Assembly (NCBI RefSeq): GCF_003286645.3
Contig: NZ_CP127382.2
Location: forward strand, 992,001 to 1,056,000
Direction: 5' to 3'
Source of the DNA: Aerococcus tenax
GTDB taxonomy: Bacteria; Bacillota; Bacilli; Lactobacillales; Aerococcaceae
Length of the DNA: 64,000 nucleotides
Position 1 is the stretch's first letter, and every line of letters begins with the position of its first letter. The notes beneath the pieces are model-generated. The model searched no databases. It was not told where the DNA came from and saw nothing but the letters and a program-made list of their open reading frames with translations. Below are positions 17,968-25,680 of the stretch, piece after piece. The translations under genes and the position numbers were made by a program.

Positions 17968-20751
17968 ATGTCATTTTATAAAGTTGGAATAGGCGATGAT
18001 GCCTGGGATTTTAAAGAAGCCTATAAAAAGGCAAATAATGGCGATACTATCGAATTTGAGCCAAATTATGCTTTAGAGCAATCATATATAACTAGCTTAA
18101 ATATTGCTAAATCACTTAACTTTATTGGAAATATTGAATCCAAAAGTGATGGGGAACAATTATTTACTAATGCTATTAGAGTACCGATTCTTGTTACGGG
18201 TGGGGCGAAAGTAACATTTACTGACTTATGGATTGACCGTGTTTATAAAGATTGTATAGCAATTCATATTTTAAATAGGTCTAGTGTAACTTTGAGAAAT
18301 TGTATTGTAAATGCTGTGAATAACAGTCAAAAAAATTTGATAATTTCTGGGAAGAGTGGATCTAATCTCACTATGATAGATTGTGCAACCTATCCCCAAA
18401 ATTCAGATTTTCAGAAATATATAAACCTTATTGATTCTAAAGGAACATTCAGCAATTCAACTTTTTATTCGAACTTATGGTTCGTAGGATCAAAAGTAGA
18501 TATATCTAATTGCATAATGATAAATTATGGAGGTAGTGTAGTTAGGCCACGTTCTTCTAATTTAACTATTAGGCAATCTCGTATTGAAGGGGGCAGTAAA
18601 GAAGGTTATTATCCTGCACTTATTATAAATAATTCGTCCGTAACAGTAGATAGCTCATCAATTATTCAGGAAATGAAAAATGGTGAAAGCTTTACTGAGT
18701 CAGTCTGTTCTAGAGATGGATCTAATCTGAATTTTTCTGATTCTTTTGTGAGTTCCATATTTACATACGATTCTAAATTATTTTTGAATTCATTAGAAAT
18801 CTCTTATATTTTATCTCTTAATGATTCATCACTAGCTAGGATTCAACAGTGTGTTAATTTTCAAGGAAATAATAACGAGAAAATTGATTTGTTAGTAAGG
18901 AACAATTCGGCTTTGATTGCTGACGAGATAAAGATTAATCGATTATTTGATCCTAATATTCGAGTTAAGCAAGGTTCGCACTTATATATTAATCAGTTAG
19001 ACTATGTTTATGGATCCGCATCAGATCTATTTTTGGAAGCAGATGAAACAAGCTATTTCAATCTTTTAGCTGAAAAGCAAGAGCTAACTGAAGAAAAACA
19101 AGTTCCTCAAAATCCAGGAAAAGTAGAGAGAAACCCCCAAAATTCCATGGAAAAATTAAATAATTTAGTTGGTCTCACTAAGGTCAAAGAAGAAATTCAT
19201 AAAATGATTCGGATGGTGGAATTCAATAAGCACAGAATAGCTAAGGGACTCAAACCCCAAAAGGTTGTCCTGCATTCCGTTTTTATGGGAAATCCAGGGA
19301 CGGGAAAAACAACATTGGCTCGAATCCTAGGGGAAGTCTTATTTGACTACGGTATTTTTAAGGGCGATGAATTGAAATTTATTGAGGTAAAAGAGGCAGA
19401 CCTTATTTCTGGCTATGTGGGTCAAACTGCTATTCAAACACAAAATATTTTAGACCAAGCTAAGGGCGGTATCCTTTTCATTGATGAAGCTTACACTTTG
19501 AATAAGAAAGATGCTAATGTCAATTTTGGGCAGGAAGCGATTAATACGCTTTTAACCTTCATGGAAGATAATCGTGAGGATACGATGATTATTTTTGCGG
19601 GCTATACGAAAGAAATGGAACAGTTCCTTAAAACCAACCCGGGCTTAAAATCAAGGGTACCTAATACCTTCCTCTTTGAAGATTATACGGCTGATGAAAT
19701 TATTGCCATGGGAGAGAAACAGTTAAAGGCAAATGATTATATATTAGAAGATAGCGATTATTATAAGCGGAATGTTTCCAGGGTATACAATGCCTCCTTA
19801 GATCGAAGTAATGGACGCTGGATCCGCAATTTTAATGAAAAACTTTATAAGGCCTTGGCTGATCGTTGCTATAAAAATGAACAATTTGAAGATCTTAATA
19901 CCATCACTAATCAAGATATTGATGAGGTCCTAGGTAAGCATGTCGGTTATGAAGTGAAAACTGGAAAGGATGCCTTTGACTCCTTGAATGAATTGATCGG
20001 ACTATCAAAGGTAAAACAGCAGATTTCAGATTTTGTGCATTTAGCAGAATTAAATCGTCGTCGTGAAGAAGAAAATGGTGGAGAAGCTAAATTTACCCTC
20101 CATTCACTCTTCTTAGGAAATCCAGGAACAGGAAAGACGACTGTTGCTCGTATTCTAGGTGAAATTTTCTATCAAAAGGGAATTATCGCTCAAAAGAAAT
20201 TTATCGAAGTATCGAGAAGTGATCTTGTCGCTGGCTATGTGGGTCAAACCGCTTTGAAAACGAGAGAAGTTTTGGAATCCGCTTTAGGCGGGGTTCTCTT
20301 TATTGATGAAGCTTATTCATTAGCTAATAGTAATGATAATTTCGGCCAGGAAGCTATTAATGAGATCCTTAAATTTATGGAAGACCACCGTCAAGATATT
20401 ATCATTGTTTTAGCGGGTTATACCAAGGAAATGAATGCATTTCTAAGCACTAACTCTGGCTTAACTAGCCGTATTCCAAATGTTTTTGATTTTGAAGATT
20501 ACTCTGAAGATGAGATTGTAGAAATCGGACATTTAGGATTGAGCAAGCAAAGTTACAAGTTCAATGAATCACTTTATGGAGAGGTCATTAAAAAAGCTTA
20601 TGCAGGCTCGAATGACCACAGCAATGGTCGCTGGATCAGAAATGTTAATGAGCGACTGATTAAGCACCTATCTAGTCGAGTAGCAAACGACCCGCACGCG
20701 GATATCAACCAAATCACGGATGAGGATATTTTAAAATTATTGGAGGATTAA
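17968..20751 (+). CDS. Beta-helix repeat protein fused to two CbxX/SpoVK-type AAA+ domains
   Basis: 927 aa cytoplasmic protein, no signal peptide or membrane helix. Residues about 1-350 show short repeating patterns such as SSVTLRNCIV, SNLTMIDCAT, SKVDISNCIM, SNLTIRQSRI and SNLNFSDSFV, as in right-handed parallel beta-helices. A charged linker (about 355-395) leads to AAA1 (Walker A GNPGTGKTT near 441, Walker B ILFIDEA near 505) and AAA2 (Walker A near 717, Walker B VLFIDEA near 778), each with a GRWIRN arginine-finger motif. The AAA units resemble CbxX/CfxQ, SpoVK and EccA, which remodel protein assemblies. Both sites look active. The first third is clearly more AT-rich than the AAA part. 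Substrate unknown; the following gene is the obvious partner. Confidence 0.85.
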   Translation: MSFYKVGIGDDAWDFKEAYKKANNGDTIEFEPNYALEQSYITSLNIAKSLNFIGNIESKSDGEQLFTNAIRVPILVTGGAKVTFTDLWIDRVYKDCIAIHILNRSSVTLRNCIVNAVNNSQKNLIISGKSGSNLTMIDCATYPQNSDFQKYINLIDSKGTFSNSTFYSNLWFVGSKVDISNCIMINYGGSVVRPRSSNLTIRQSRIEGGSKEGYYPALIINNSSVTVDSSSIIQEMKNGESFTESVCSRDGSNLNFSDSFVSSIFTYDSKLFLNSLEISYILSLNDSSLARIQQCVNFQGNNNEKIDLLVRNNSALIADEIKINRLFDPNIRVKQGSHLYINQLDYVYGSASDLFLEADETSYFNLLAEKQELTEEKQVPQNPGKVERNPQNSMEKLNNLVGLTKVKEEIHKMIRMVEFNKHRIAKGLKPQKVVLHSVFMGNPGTGKTTLARILGEVLFDYGIFKGDELKFIEVKEADLISGYVGQTAIQTQNILDQAKGGILFIDEAYTLNKKDANVNFGQEAINTLLTFMEDNREDTMIIFAGYTKEMEQFLKTNPGLKSRVPNTFLFEDYTADEIIAMGEKQLKANDYILEDSDYYKRNVSRVYNASLDRSNGRWIRNFNEKLYKALADRCYKNEQFEDLNTITNQDIDEVLGKHVGYEVKTGKDAFDSLNELIGLSKVKQQISDFVHLAELNRRREEENGGEAKFTLHSLFLGNPGTGKTTVARILGEIFYQKGIIAQKKFIEVSRSDLVAGYVGQTALKTREVLESALGGVLFIDEAYSLANSNDNFGQEAINEILKFMEDHRQDIIIVLAGYTKEMNAFLSTNSGLTSRIPNVFDFEDYSEDEIVEIGHLGLSKQSYKFNESLYGEVIKKAYAGSNDHSNGRWIRNVNERLIKHLSSRVANDPHADINQITDEDILKLLED

Positions 20752-20754
20752 AAA

Positions 20755-21381
20755 ATGGCAGATAAAGACTATGTTCAACCACCCAAAAAATATGTTAACG
20801 TAAATAAGATATATGTTCAGCCGCCGAAAAAAGATGCATCAGTAAATAAAGAATACGTTCAACCCCCCAAAAAGGATGAGCTGTTTACAAATTCAATGAA
20901 TAATGAAAATATCTATGAAAGTCCCAATAGTAATGAGCAAACATTAGAAGGTCAGGATAAAGGTGAATCTTTTTTGCAATCCATTAAAAACCATCTTGCT
21001 CCTGAATATAGGGAGGAATATAACGTTCGCCGCTTTTTTGGCTGTCTCATGGTATTTTTAATTTTGTTCGGTGGGAGTGGCGCAATATTGTTTAGTTTAG
21101 GAGGCCTGATTACCTTAGTCTGGACATTTTTGGCTTGGGAATTTTGGCATTATTCCTTCTGGAGTTACAATCGTGGATTTATTAATAACTTTTTACAGAA
21201 TATTATTTATTTTGGCTCTTTCTCTTCATTGCTTGGGAGGGCTATCCTTCAAAATTTCCTGGTTCTTTTATGGGTCTCCTTTATCGCCCCTATCTCTGGA
21301 TTTCTCGCCTGGCGGCAAGCAGTAAGGCATCATAGACCATTAACTATAGATAATGAGAGAACAAGAGTCTGGAGAGATTAA
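20755..21381 (+). CDS. Membrane protein with three N-terminal YVQPPKK repeats
   Basis: 208 aa of unknown family. The first 45 residues carry the heptad YVQPPKK three times, at spacings of 15 and 14 residues, separated by variants of VNK. A hydrophilic, Asn/Glu-rich stretch follows (45-90), then about three hydrophobic helices between 95 and 195 (FFGCLMVFLILFGGSG, LITLVWTFLAWEFW, ILQNFLVLLWVSFIAPISG). No signal peptide, so the repeats probably face the cytoplasm. It starts 3 bp after the AAA+ gene, using a GGAGG inside that gene's end, so the two are translationally coupled. The repeats look like docking sites, possibly for the AAA+ partner; that is inference. Confidence 0.75.
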   Translation: MADKDYVQPPKKYVNVNKIYVQPPKKDASVNKEYVQPPKKDELFTNSMNNENIYESPNSNEQTLEGQDKGESFLQSIKNHLAPEYREEYNVRRFFGCLMVFLILFGGSGAILFSLGGLITLVWTFLAWEFWHYSFWSYNRGFINNFLQNIIYFGSFSSLLGRAILQNFLVLLWVSFIAPISGFLAWRQAVRHHRPLTIDNERTRVWRD

Positions 21382-21415
21382 TTAAAAGTGGCTTTTAATT
21401 TACTTATTTTCTTAA
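21381..21415 (+). terminator. Probable terminator after the YVQPPKK gene
   Basis: Perfect 8-bp stem ATTAAAAG/CTTTTAAT (21381-21388, 21392-21399) with a 3-base loop, starting at the last base of the stop codon and followed by a T-rich stretch. The stem is AT-rich, so strength is uncertain. Confidence 0.5.
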
Positions 21416-21528
21416 AGCATTTTGAAAGGTCTTTGATTTTGATGTCACTAACTATCAAATCGCCTTAAAGGACACTGTTTGGTGTAAAAACAAAGGTAAG
21501 TCTATTAAGAGACTCATTTGAAGGATAA

Positions 21529-21550
21529 TTGTCTATTTTTAATTAGACAA
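21529..21550 (+). other. Isolated hairpin in the intergenic region
   Basis: TTGTCTA (21529-21535) pairs with TAGACAA (21544-21550), loop of 8. There is no T run after it. Nothing else is recognised between 21416 and the promoter at 21631. Confidence 0.35.
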
Positions 21551-21630
21551 GTCAAATTAAAATAAGTAGATTGAAGCTGGCTTTGTCTCAATAAATTTCA
21601 AATTGTTTGAATATTAAAACAAGAAAGTCG

Positions 21631-21659
21631 TTGACATTTATCAATTTCCTGCTTATGAT
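21631..21659 (+). promoter_or_regulatory. Consensus promoter of the Tyr leader/ABC importer operon
   Basis: TTGACA (21631-21636), exactly 17 bases, TATGAT (21654-21659). The predicted start near 21666 lies about 26 bases upstream of a short ORF rich in Tyr codons and about 365 bases upstream of the binding-protein gene. No comparable promoter is seen between the downstream terminator and that gene. Confidence 0.85.
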
Positions 21660-21691
21660 GAATGTATCTTAATAAAAAGGACGTAAGAGAA

Positions 21692-21775
21692 ATGTTAGCA
21701 ATCCAATTCAATTCGCATATGGTTTTATCTTTAGATATCACCACTAATACATATTACTATAGCTATTTTAGATAA
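21692..21775 (+). CDS. Tyrosine-rich leader peptide (27 aa)
   Basis: ATG at 21692 preceded by AAAAAGGA about 11 bases upstream; 27 codons then TAA. The C-terminus reads TNTYYYSYFR, with Tyr codons at 21752-21760 (TAT TAC TAT) and 21764-21766 (TAT), then Phe. Four Tyr in five consecutive codons immediately before overlapping RNA hairpins is the layout of an attenuation leader peptide. It has no signal or membrane pattern and is unlikely to act as a protein. It was recognised by reading the sequence, as it is too short for routine ORF calling. Translation has not been shown. Confidence 0.7.
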   Translation: MLAIQFNSHMVLSLDITTNTYYYSYFR

Positions 21776-21847
21776 TGTTTGTAGCTGTGACACTATCATA
21801 GATACAAACAAACGCAAGTTTTTGTATCTATGATGGCTACAGTTTTT
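21758..21847 (+). promoter_or_regulatory. Attenuator with mutually exclusive hairpins 1:2, 2:3 and 3:4
   Basis: Segment 1 (21758-21765, inside the Tyr codons) pairs with segment 2 (21782-21789): AGCTA/TAGCT extended by G-U pairs. Segment 2 (21776-21783, TGTTTGTA) alternatively pairs over 8 bp with segment 3 (21803-21810, TACAAACA). Segment 3 (21796-21808) alternatively pairs over a perfect 13 bp with segment 4 (21821-21833); an outer stem GTAGC/GCTAC (21781-21785, 21836-21840) closes it and TTTTTAT follows, making 3:4 a terminator. A ribosome stalled at Tyr codons would free segment 2 for 2:3 and block the terminator; a ribosome at the stop codon would cover segment 2 and let 3:4 form. The pairings are seen; the mechanism is inferred. 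Confidence 0.65.
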
Positions 21848-21853
21848 ATGTGT

Positions 21854-21889
21854 TCAAGCCATCTGGAATGATAAATTCTAATGGCTTGA
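21854..21889 (+). other. Second-layer hairpin in the leader RNA
   Basis: TCAAGCCAT (21854-21862) pairs over 9 bp with ATGGCTTGA (21881-21889), with an inner GAAT/ATTC stem. Its left arm can instead pair with GATGGCT of attenuator segment 4 (21832-21838 with 21857-21863), so it is linked to the state of the upstream switch. Confidence 0.5.
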
Positions 21890-21915
21890 GGCGAATTCTT
21901 TTGGAATACACTCTC

Positions 21916-21965
21916 AAAAGGTTCAATTAGTTTTTATCGAAACTAATTGAACCTTTTTTGCTTTT
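21916..21965 (+). terminator. Strong terminator ahead of the ABC importer
   Basis: Perfect 18-bp stem (21916-21933 with 21940-21957), 6-base loop, T-rich tail. It lies between the leader peptide and the binding-protein gene with no new promoter after it, so it must be conditionally read through or limits operon expression. Confidence 0.85.
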
Positions 21966-22030
21966 ATTAAGACTGTGTTGTTAGAAATAAAGAAAATAGT
22001 GATTTTAGACATTAGAAAGAGGAGATTAGG

Positions 22031-22984
22031 ATGAAAAAACAAGTGATGAAAATAATGAGCTTAGGAGCATTAGCTCTTGGACTAATGGGTTGTGGCCAAG
22101 GGAAAGAGAACGATCAAAAAGAAATTGGCATCATTCAATACGCAGAACACCAAGCACTGAATGATTCCCATGAAGGTTTCCTAGAAGGATTGGCTGAAGG
22201 CGGCTTAAAAGATGGAGAAAAGATTAAAGTCGACTACCAAAATGCCCAAGCAGACCAATCCAATCTCAATAGCATTGCTCAGGGGATGAAAGGACGAAAA
22301 GATCTCGTCTTTACAATTGCTACGCCCGCTGCTCAAGCAGCACTCAATGCTGATAAGGAAATGCCTACTTTATTTACCGCAGTCACCGATCCTGAAGCGG
22401 CCAATCTGGTTAAATCAAACGATCATCCAGGGACCAATGCTAGTGGGACTAGTGACAGAGCTCCCGTTGAAAAAGCGGTCGACTTGCTCTTGAAGATTAA
22501 CCCAGAAATGAAGACAGTCGGCATGCCTTACAATTCAAGCGAGGTCAATTCTGAAATTCAATTTACTGCCTTTAAAGAATACGCTGAAAGTAAAGGTCTA
22601 AAGGTCGAAGCTCAAACGGTAACCACAAGCAATGAAGTGCAATCTGCAATCACTGCTTTAGCTAAAAAGGTAGATGGTATTTGCTTACCGACTGATAATA
22701 CCATTGCCCAAACCATTCCTACTATCGGTAAAGTAGTAAAAGAAGAAAAAGTTCCAACAATTGGCGCAGAAAGTGCTCATATTGAGGGTTGTCTTGCGAC
22801 CTACGGAGTTAATTTCAAACTTTTGGGCCGTCAAACTGCTGAAATGGCCCTTAAAATTTTAGAAGAGGGGGCTGATATTAGTGAGATGCCAGTAGAAAAA
22901 GCTAATGAATTCGAATTACAAGTGAATGAAGAAATGGCAAGCGCACTTGGAATCGATACCGAGCAGCTGAAGAAGGGAGAATAG
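22031..22984 (+). CDS. ABC importer substrate-binding lipoprotein (TrpX family)
   Basis: 317 aa. N-terminal lipoprotein signal with lipobox LMGC (Cys at about residue 21), so anchored outside the membrane. The mature part has the two-lobed fold of the TrpX/COG2984 family (KEIGIIQYAEHQALNDSHEGF, VFTIATPAAQAALNADK, PTLFTAVTDPEAA, LPTDNTIAQTIP). Start ATG with AGAGGAG upstream. First gene of a three-gene importer operon. The family is usually annotated as a tryptophan or other aromatic amino acid/unknown importer; here the Tyr-rich leader peptide points to tyrosine or aromatic amino acids as the physiological signal. The ligand itself is not shown by the sequence. Confidence 0.88.
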   Translation: MKKQVMKIMSLGALALGLMGCGQGKENDQKEIGIIQYAEHQALNDSHEGFLEGLAEGGLKDGEKIKVDYQNAQADQSNLNSIAQGMKGRKDLVFTIATPAAQAALNADKEMPTLFTAVTDPEAANLVKSNDHPGTNASGTSDRAPVEKAVDLLLKINPEMKTVGMPYNSSEVNSEIQFTAFKEYAESKGLKVEAQTVTTSNEVQSAITALAKKVDGICLPTDNTIAQTIPTIGKVVKEEKVPTIGAESAHIEGCLATYGVNFKLLGRQTAEMALKILEEGADISEMPVEKANEFELQVNEEMASALGIDTEQLKKGE

Positions 22985-22988
22985 AACA

Positions 22989-23879
22989 ATGGCCATCATT
23001 ATTTCTAGTATTTCACAGGGCTTGATGTGGACTATCTTAGCCTTTGGGGTTTATTTAAGCTTTCGCATCTTAGATATTGCTGATATGTCTGCTGAGGGAA
23101 GCTTTCCTCTCGGGGCAGCGGTATGTGCCAAGCTGATTGTTTCGGGTTGGCATCCCTTATTAGCTACCTTGCTCGCTTTCCTTGCTGGTATGCTGGCAGG
23201 ATCAGTGAACGGTTTTATGATTAATAAGATGCATATTCCAGCCTTATTATCAGGGATTCTAACCATGACCGGACTCTACTCAGTAAATATCCGCATCATG
23301 GGTCAAGCTAATACTCCCTTATTAGGTGAAGCCAACCTAATGGATAGCCTCTATAATCTGGGCTTTAATTCCACAGCTGCTTCCTTAACCATCAGCTTGA
23401 TTTTCGTCATTTTAGTGATCTTTATTTTGGTTGTATTTATGAATACTGAGTATGGTTTAAGTCTAAGGGCGACCGGGGATAATCCCCTTATGGCGGAAGC
23501 CAATGGTATTCGAACTGATCAAATGAAATTAGTTGGCCTGATGATTTCAAACGGTTTGATCGCGTTATCGGGAGCGATTATCTGTCAAAATAATGGTTAT
23601 GCCGACATTGCCATGGGGACAGGAACCATTGTTATTGGTTTAGCAGCAGTTATAATAGGCGAGGTTATGTGTCGTGATTTGAGCTTTGGTAAGCGCCTAG
23701 TAACGATTGCTATTGGGGCAGTGATTTATCGCTTAATTATTGACTTTATCATGCAACAGCAAGTCATTCCTGTCTTACCAAGTGATATAAAAATCTTATC
23801 TTCCCTCGCCCTAGCGATTATCCTCTTTGCTCCTTATGCCAAGAGTCAAATCGAGCACAAGACAAAACAAACGCAGTAG
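22989..23879 (+). CDS. ABC importer permease (TrpY family)
   Basis: 296 aa, about eight to nine hydrophobic helices, branched-chain-permease-like (COG4120). Recognisable segments: DIADMSAEGSFPLGAA near the N-terminus and the ATGDNPLMAEANGI loop, which contacts the ATPase. It lies 4 bp after the binding-protein gene. It presumably works as a homodimer with the next-encoded ATPase. Substrate as discussed for the binding protein. Confidence 0.88.
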   Translation: MAIIISSISQGLMWTILAFGVYLSFRILDIADMSAEGSFPLGAAVCAKLIVSGWHPLLATLLAFLAGMLAGSVNGFMINKMHIPALLSGILTMTGLYSVNIRIMGQANTPLLGEANLMDSLYNLGFNSTAASLTISLIFVILVIFILVVFMNTEYGLSLRATGDNPLMAEANGIRTDQMKLVGLMISNGLIALSGAIICQNNGYADIAMGTGTIVIGLAAVIIGEVMCRDLSFGKRLVTIAIGAVIYRLIIDFIMQQQVIPVLPSDIKILSSLALAIILFAPYAKSQIEHKTKQTQ

Positions 23880-23892
23880 AAAGGTGGTTACT

Positions 23893-24702
23893 ATGTCAGA
23901 ATTATTGAAATTAAAGCAGGTAAACAAAGTTTTTAATATGAATAGTGCTAATGAAAATCATGTGATCAAAGACTTTAATTTGACTATTCATGAAGGGGAA
24001 TTTGTTTGTGTGATTGGATCCAATGGGGCAGGAAAATCAACTCTATTAAACTTAATTGCTGGAACCCATCCTGTGACTTCTGGGCAGATCTTTTTAAAGG
24101 GAAAAGAGATTACTCAAGATCCTGCCTTTAAACGTGCTGGTCAGATTAGTCGGGTTTTTCAAGACCCACAAATGGGCACTGCTCGCAACTTAACCATTGA
24201 AGAAAACCTCGCTATTGCTTATAAAAGAGGGGAGAAGCGGTCTTTTAATCTGGCGGTTACTGAAGACATGCGGCAAGTTTTTCATAGAGAATTAGGCCGA
24301 ATGAAGCTGGGTCTGGATCAACGTTTAACTACACCAGCTGCTAATTTATCAGGCGGGCAACGCCAGGTGTTAACCCTCTTGATGGCTATTTTGCAGAAGC
24401 CAGAACTTTTACTCCTGGATGAACATATTGCAGCTCTTGATCCCCGGACCAGTGCTATGGTTATGGACTTAACAGACCAATTAATTTCAGAACATCAATT
24501 AACCAGCTTAATGATTACTCATGATATGAACGACGCTTTAAGCTATGGAAATCGTTTAATTATGCTTCATGAAGGGCGAATTGTGGTTGATGTGAGTGGA
24601 GACGATAAGAGAAAATTGTCAGTAGAAGATCTAATGGATCTCTTTAAAAAGAGTGTTGGTCATCAATTAGTTAGTGATGAATTATTACTCAATACCAAGT
24701 AA
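23893..24702 (+). CDS. ABC importer ATP-binding protein (TrpZ family)
   Basis: 269 aa from ATG 23893, chosen because GAAAGGTGG precedes it; a longer frame from 23827 overlaps the permease and lacks a site. Walker A GSNGAGKST, Q-loop FQDPQMG, signature LSGGQRQ, Walker B ELLLLDEH and switch His in ITHDMND. DEH rather than DEP after Walker B is shared by this subfamily. Completes the importer, and a terminator follows. Confidence 0.92.
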   Translation: MSELLKLKQVNKVFNMNSANENHVIKDFNLTIHEGEFVCVIGSNGAGKSTLLNLIAGTHPVTSGQIFLKGKEITQDPAFKRAGQISRVFQDPQMGTARNLTIEENLAIAYKRGEKRSFNLAVTEDMRQVFHRELGRMKLGLDQRLTTPAANLSGGQRQVLTLLMAILQKPELLLLDEHIAALDPRTSAMVMDLTDQLISEHQLTSLMITHDMNDALSYGNRLIMLHEGRIVVDVSGDDKRKLSVEDLMDLFKKSVGHQLVSDELLLNTK

Positions 24703-24720
24703 AAGAAGCCCATAAAGAGC

Positions 24721-24758
24721 AGCCCAGTGAATCGCTTACCAATCCACTGGGCTTTTTA
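24721..24758 (+). terminator. Terminator of the importer operon
   Basis: 9-bp stem AGCCCAGTG/CACTGGGCT (24721-24729, 24745-24753) followed by TTTTT. The opposite strand has no T run, so it serves mainly the plus strand. Confidence 0.8.
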
Positions 24759-24772
24759 GTATTGATTGCTTG

Positions 24773-25462
24773 TTATCTATCTAATCTTTTCAAGGAATCA
24801 GCGATTAATTCCTCAAAATAAATGAGTGTTAGGCCAAAAAAGACTTGGGCTTTATATTCCTTATACCGAAAAATAGAATAGGATTTGGTGTCAATTGTTA
24901 ATTGCGCATTTTTTTGTAGCTGACCACTCGGATTACCGGTAAATACCACATATTCTACACCGTTCTTATGGGCAAGTTGGGCTAAACGTAGGAGATATTC
25001 GGTCTCCCCAGAATGACTAATGAAAATAATAACGGCTTCATCAGCAAAGGTTTTATTGATGAATTCCTCATAAGTATTACTTATGGAGCGAAAACCAAAA
25101 GTATTTAAGAGGTCAGACATATAATTGGCTAAGTGTAAGGAAAAGCCTAGACCCATAAAAATAAATAGCTTATCTTGGTATTTTTCAATCATTTTATAAA
25201 AAGCATCACCATAGCAATCGATGATTGATTGTTGGCTGACGTGCATTTCTTTTTCACGTTCTTGGTTAAATTGAAATAATAATTCACTATAACCAGAGAA
25301 GTTCATTTTTTTGGCTAAATGGATAATGGTTGCCGGGGAAACATAGGCTTTTTCTGCTAGCTCGCGGATCGTTAGCTTGGCATCAGACTGAATTAGATGT
25401 TTTAAAATATCAACTTCAGTGTCAGTTAAATGATATTTACTGATAATACGGTCTAATTTCAT
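24773..25462 (-). CDS. RpiR-family (MurR/RpiR) transcriptional regulator
   Basis: 229 aa: N-terminal helix-turn-helix (TIRELAEKAYVSPATIIHLAKK, about 32-53) and a C-terminal SIS sugar-isomerase-like domain (about 90-220, IFISHSGETEYLLRLAQLA) that normally senses a phosphosugar. Divergently transcribed from the flavoprotein reductase/GntP pair, which it plausibly regulates. The SIS domain and the GntP-type carrier together would fit a sugar-acid effector; this is inference. Confidence 0.85.
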   Translation of the reverse strand: MKLDRIISKYHLTDTEVDILKHLIQSDAKLTIRELAEKAYVSPATIIHLAKKMNFSGYSELLFQFNQEREKEMHVSQQSIIDCYGDAFYKMIEKYQDKLFIFMGLGFSLHLANYMSDLLNTFGFRSISNTYEEFINKTFADEAVIIFISHSGETEYLLRLAQLAHKNGVEYVVFTGNPSGQLQKNAQLTIDTKSYSIFRYKEYKAQVFFGLTLIYFEELIADSLKRLDR

Positions 25463-25680
25463 TTAATTACCTCATTATATTTATTAATAAGTTACATTAT
25501 AACATTTTTACAAGAATCCATGATAGCGATTACTTTAATCACTAATGGGTTATTTTCTATTTTGTTTATTTTGAAATTGAACATGTTTATATTAACTCCT
25601 AAAGTATAGTAACAGCTATTCTTAATATGTTATCCTTATCACGAACACAGGTTATCTATTTATTTTTAGGAGGTATAAAG
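25463..25680. promoter_or_regulatory. Divergent regulatory region rpiR / flavoprotein reductase
   Basis: 218 bases without a gene. On the minus strand TGTTATAAT (25496-25504) is a perfect extended -10 for the rpiR-type gene. On the plus strand only weak promoter matches are seen (TTGAAC near 25577 with TAAAGT 17 bases on). A clear AGGAGG at 25668-25673 sets the reductase start at 25681. No obvious long operator palindrome. Confidence 0.4.

Noticed and set aside
17968..21381. AAA+/membrane pair considered as a type VII secretion or phage-defence locus
   Set aside because: No EssC/FtsK-type ATPase, WXG100 protein, nuclease or other effector nearby; only the AAA+ family similarity supports the idea.
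21666..21965. Leader of the ABC importer considered as a T-box or protein-coding small gene only
   Set aside because: No GGTGG-ACC core of a T-box is present, and the ORF is too short and too Tyr-biased at its end to be a typical small protein; attenuation explains more.
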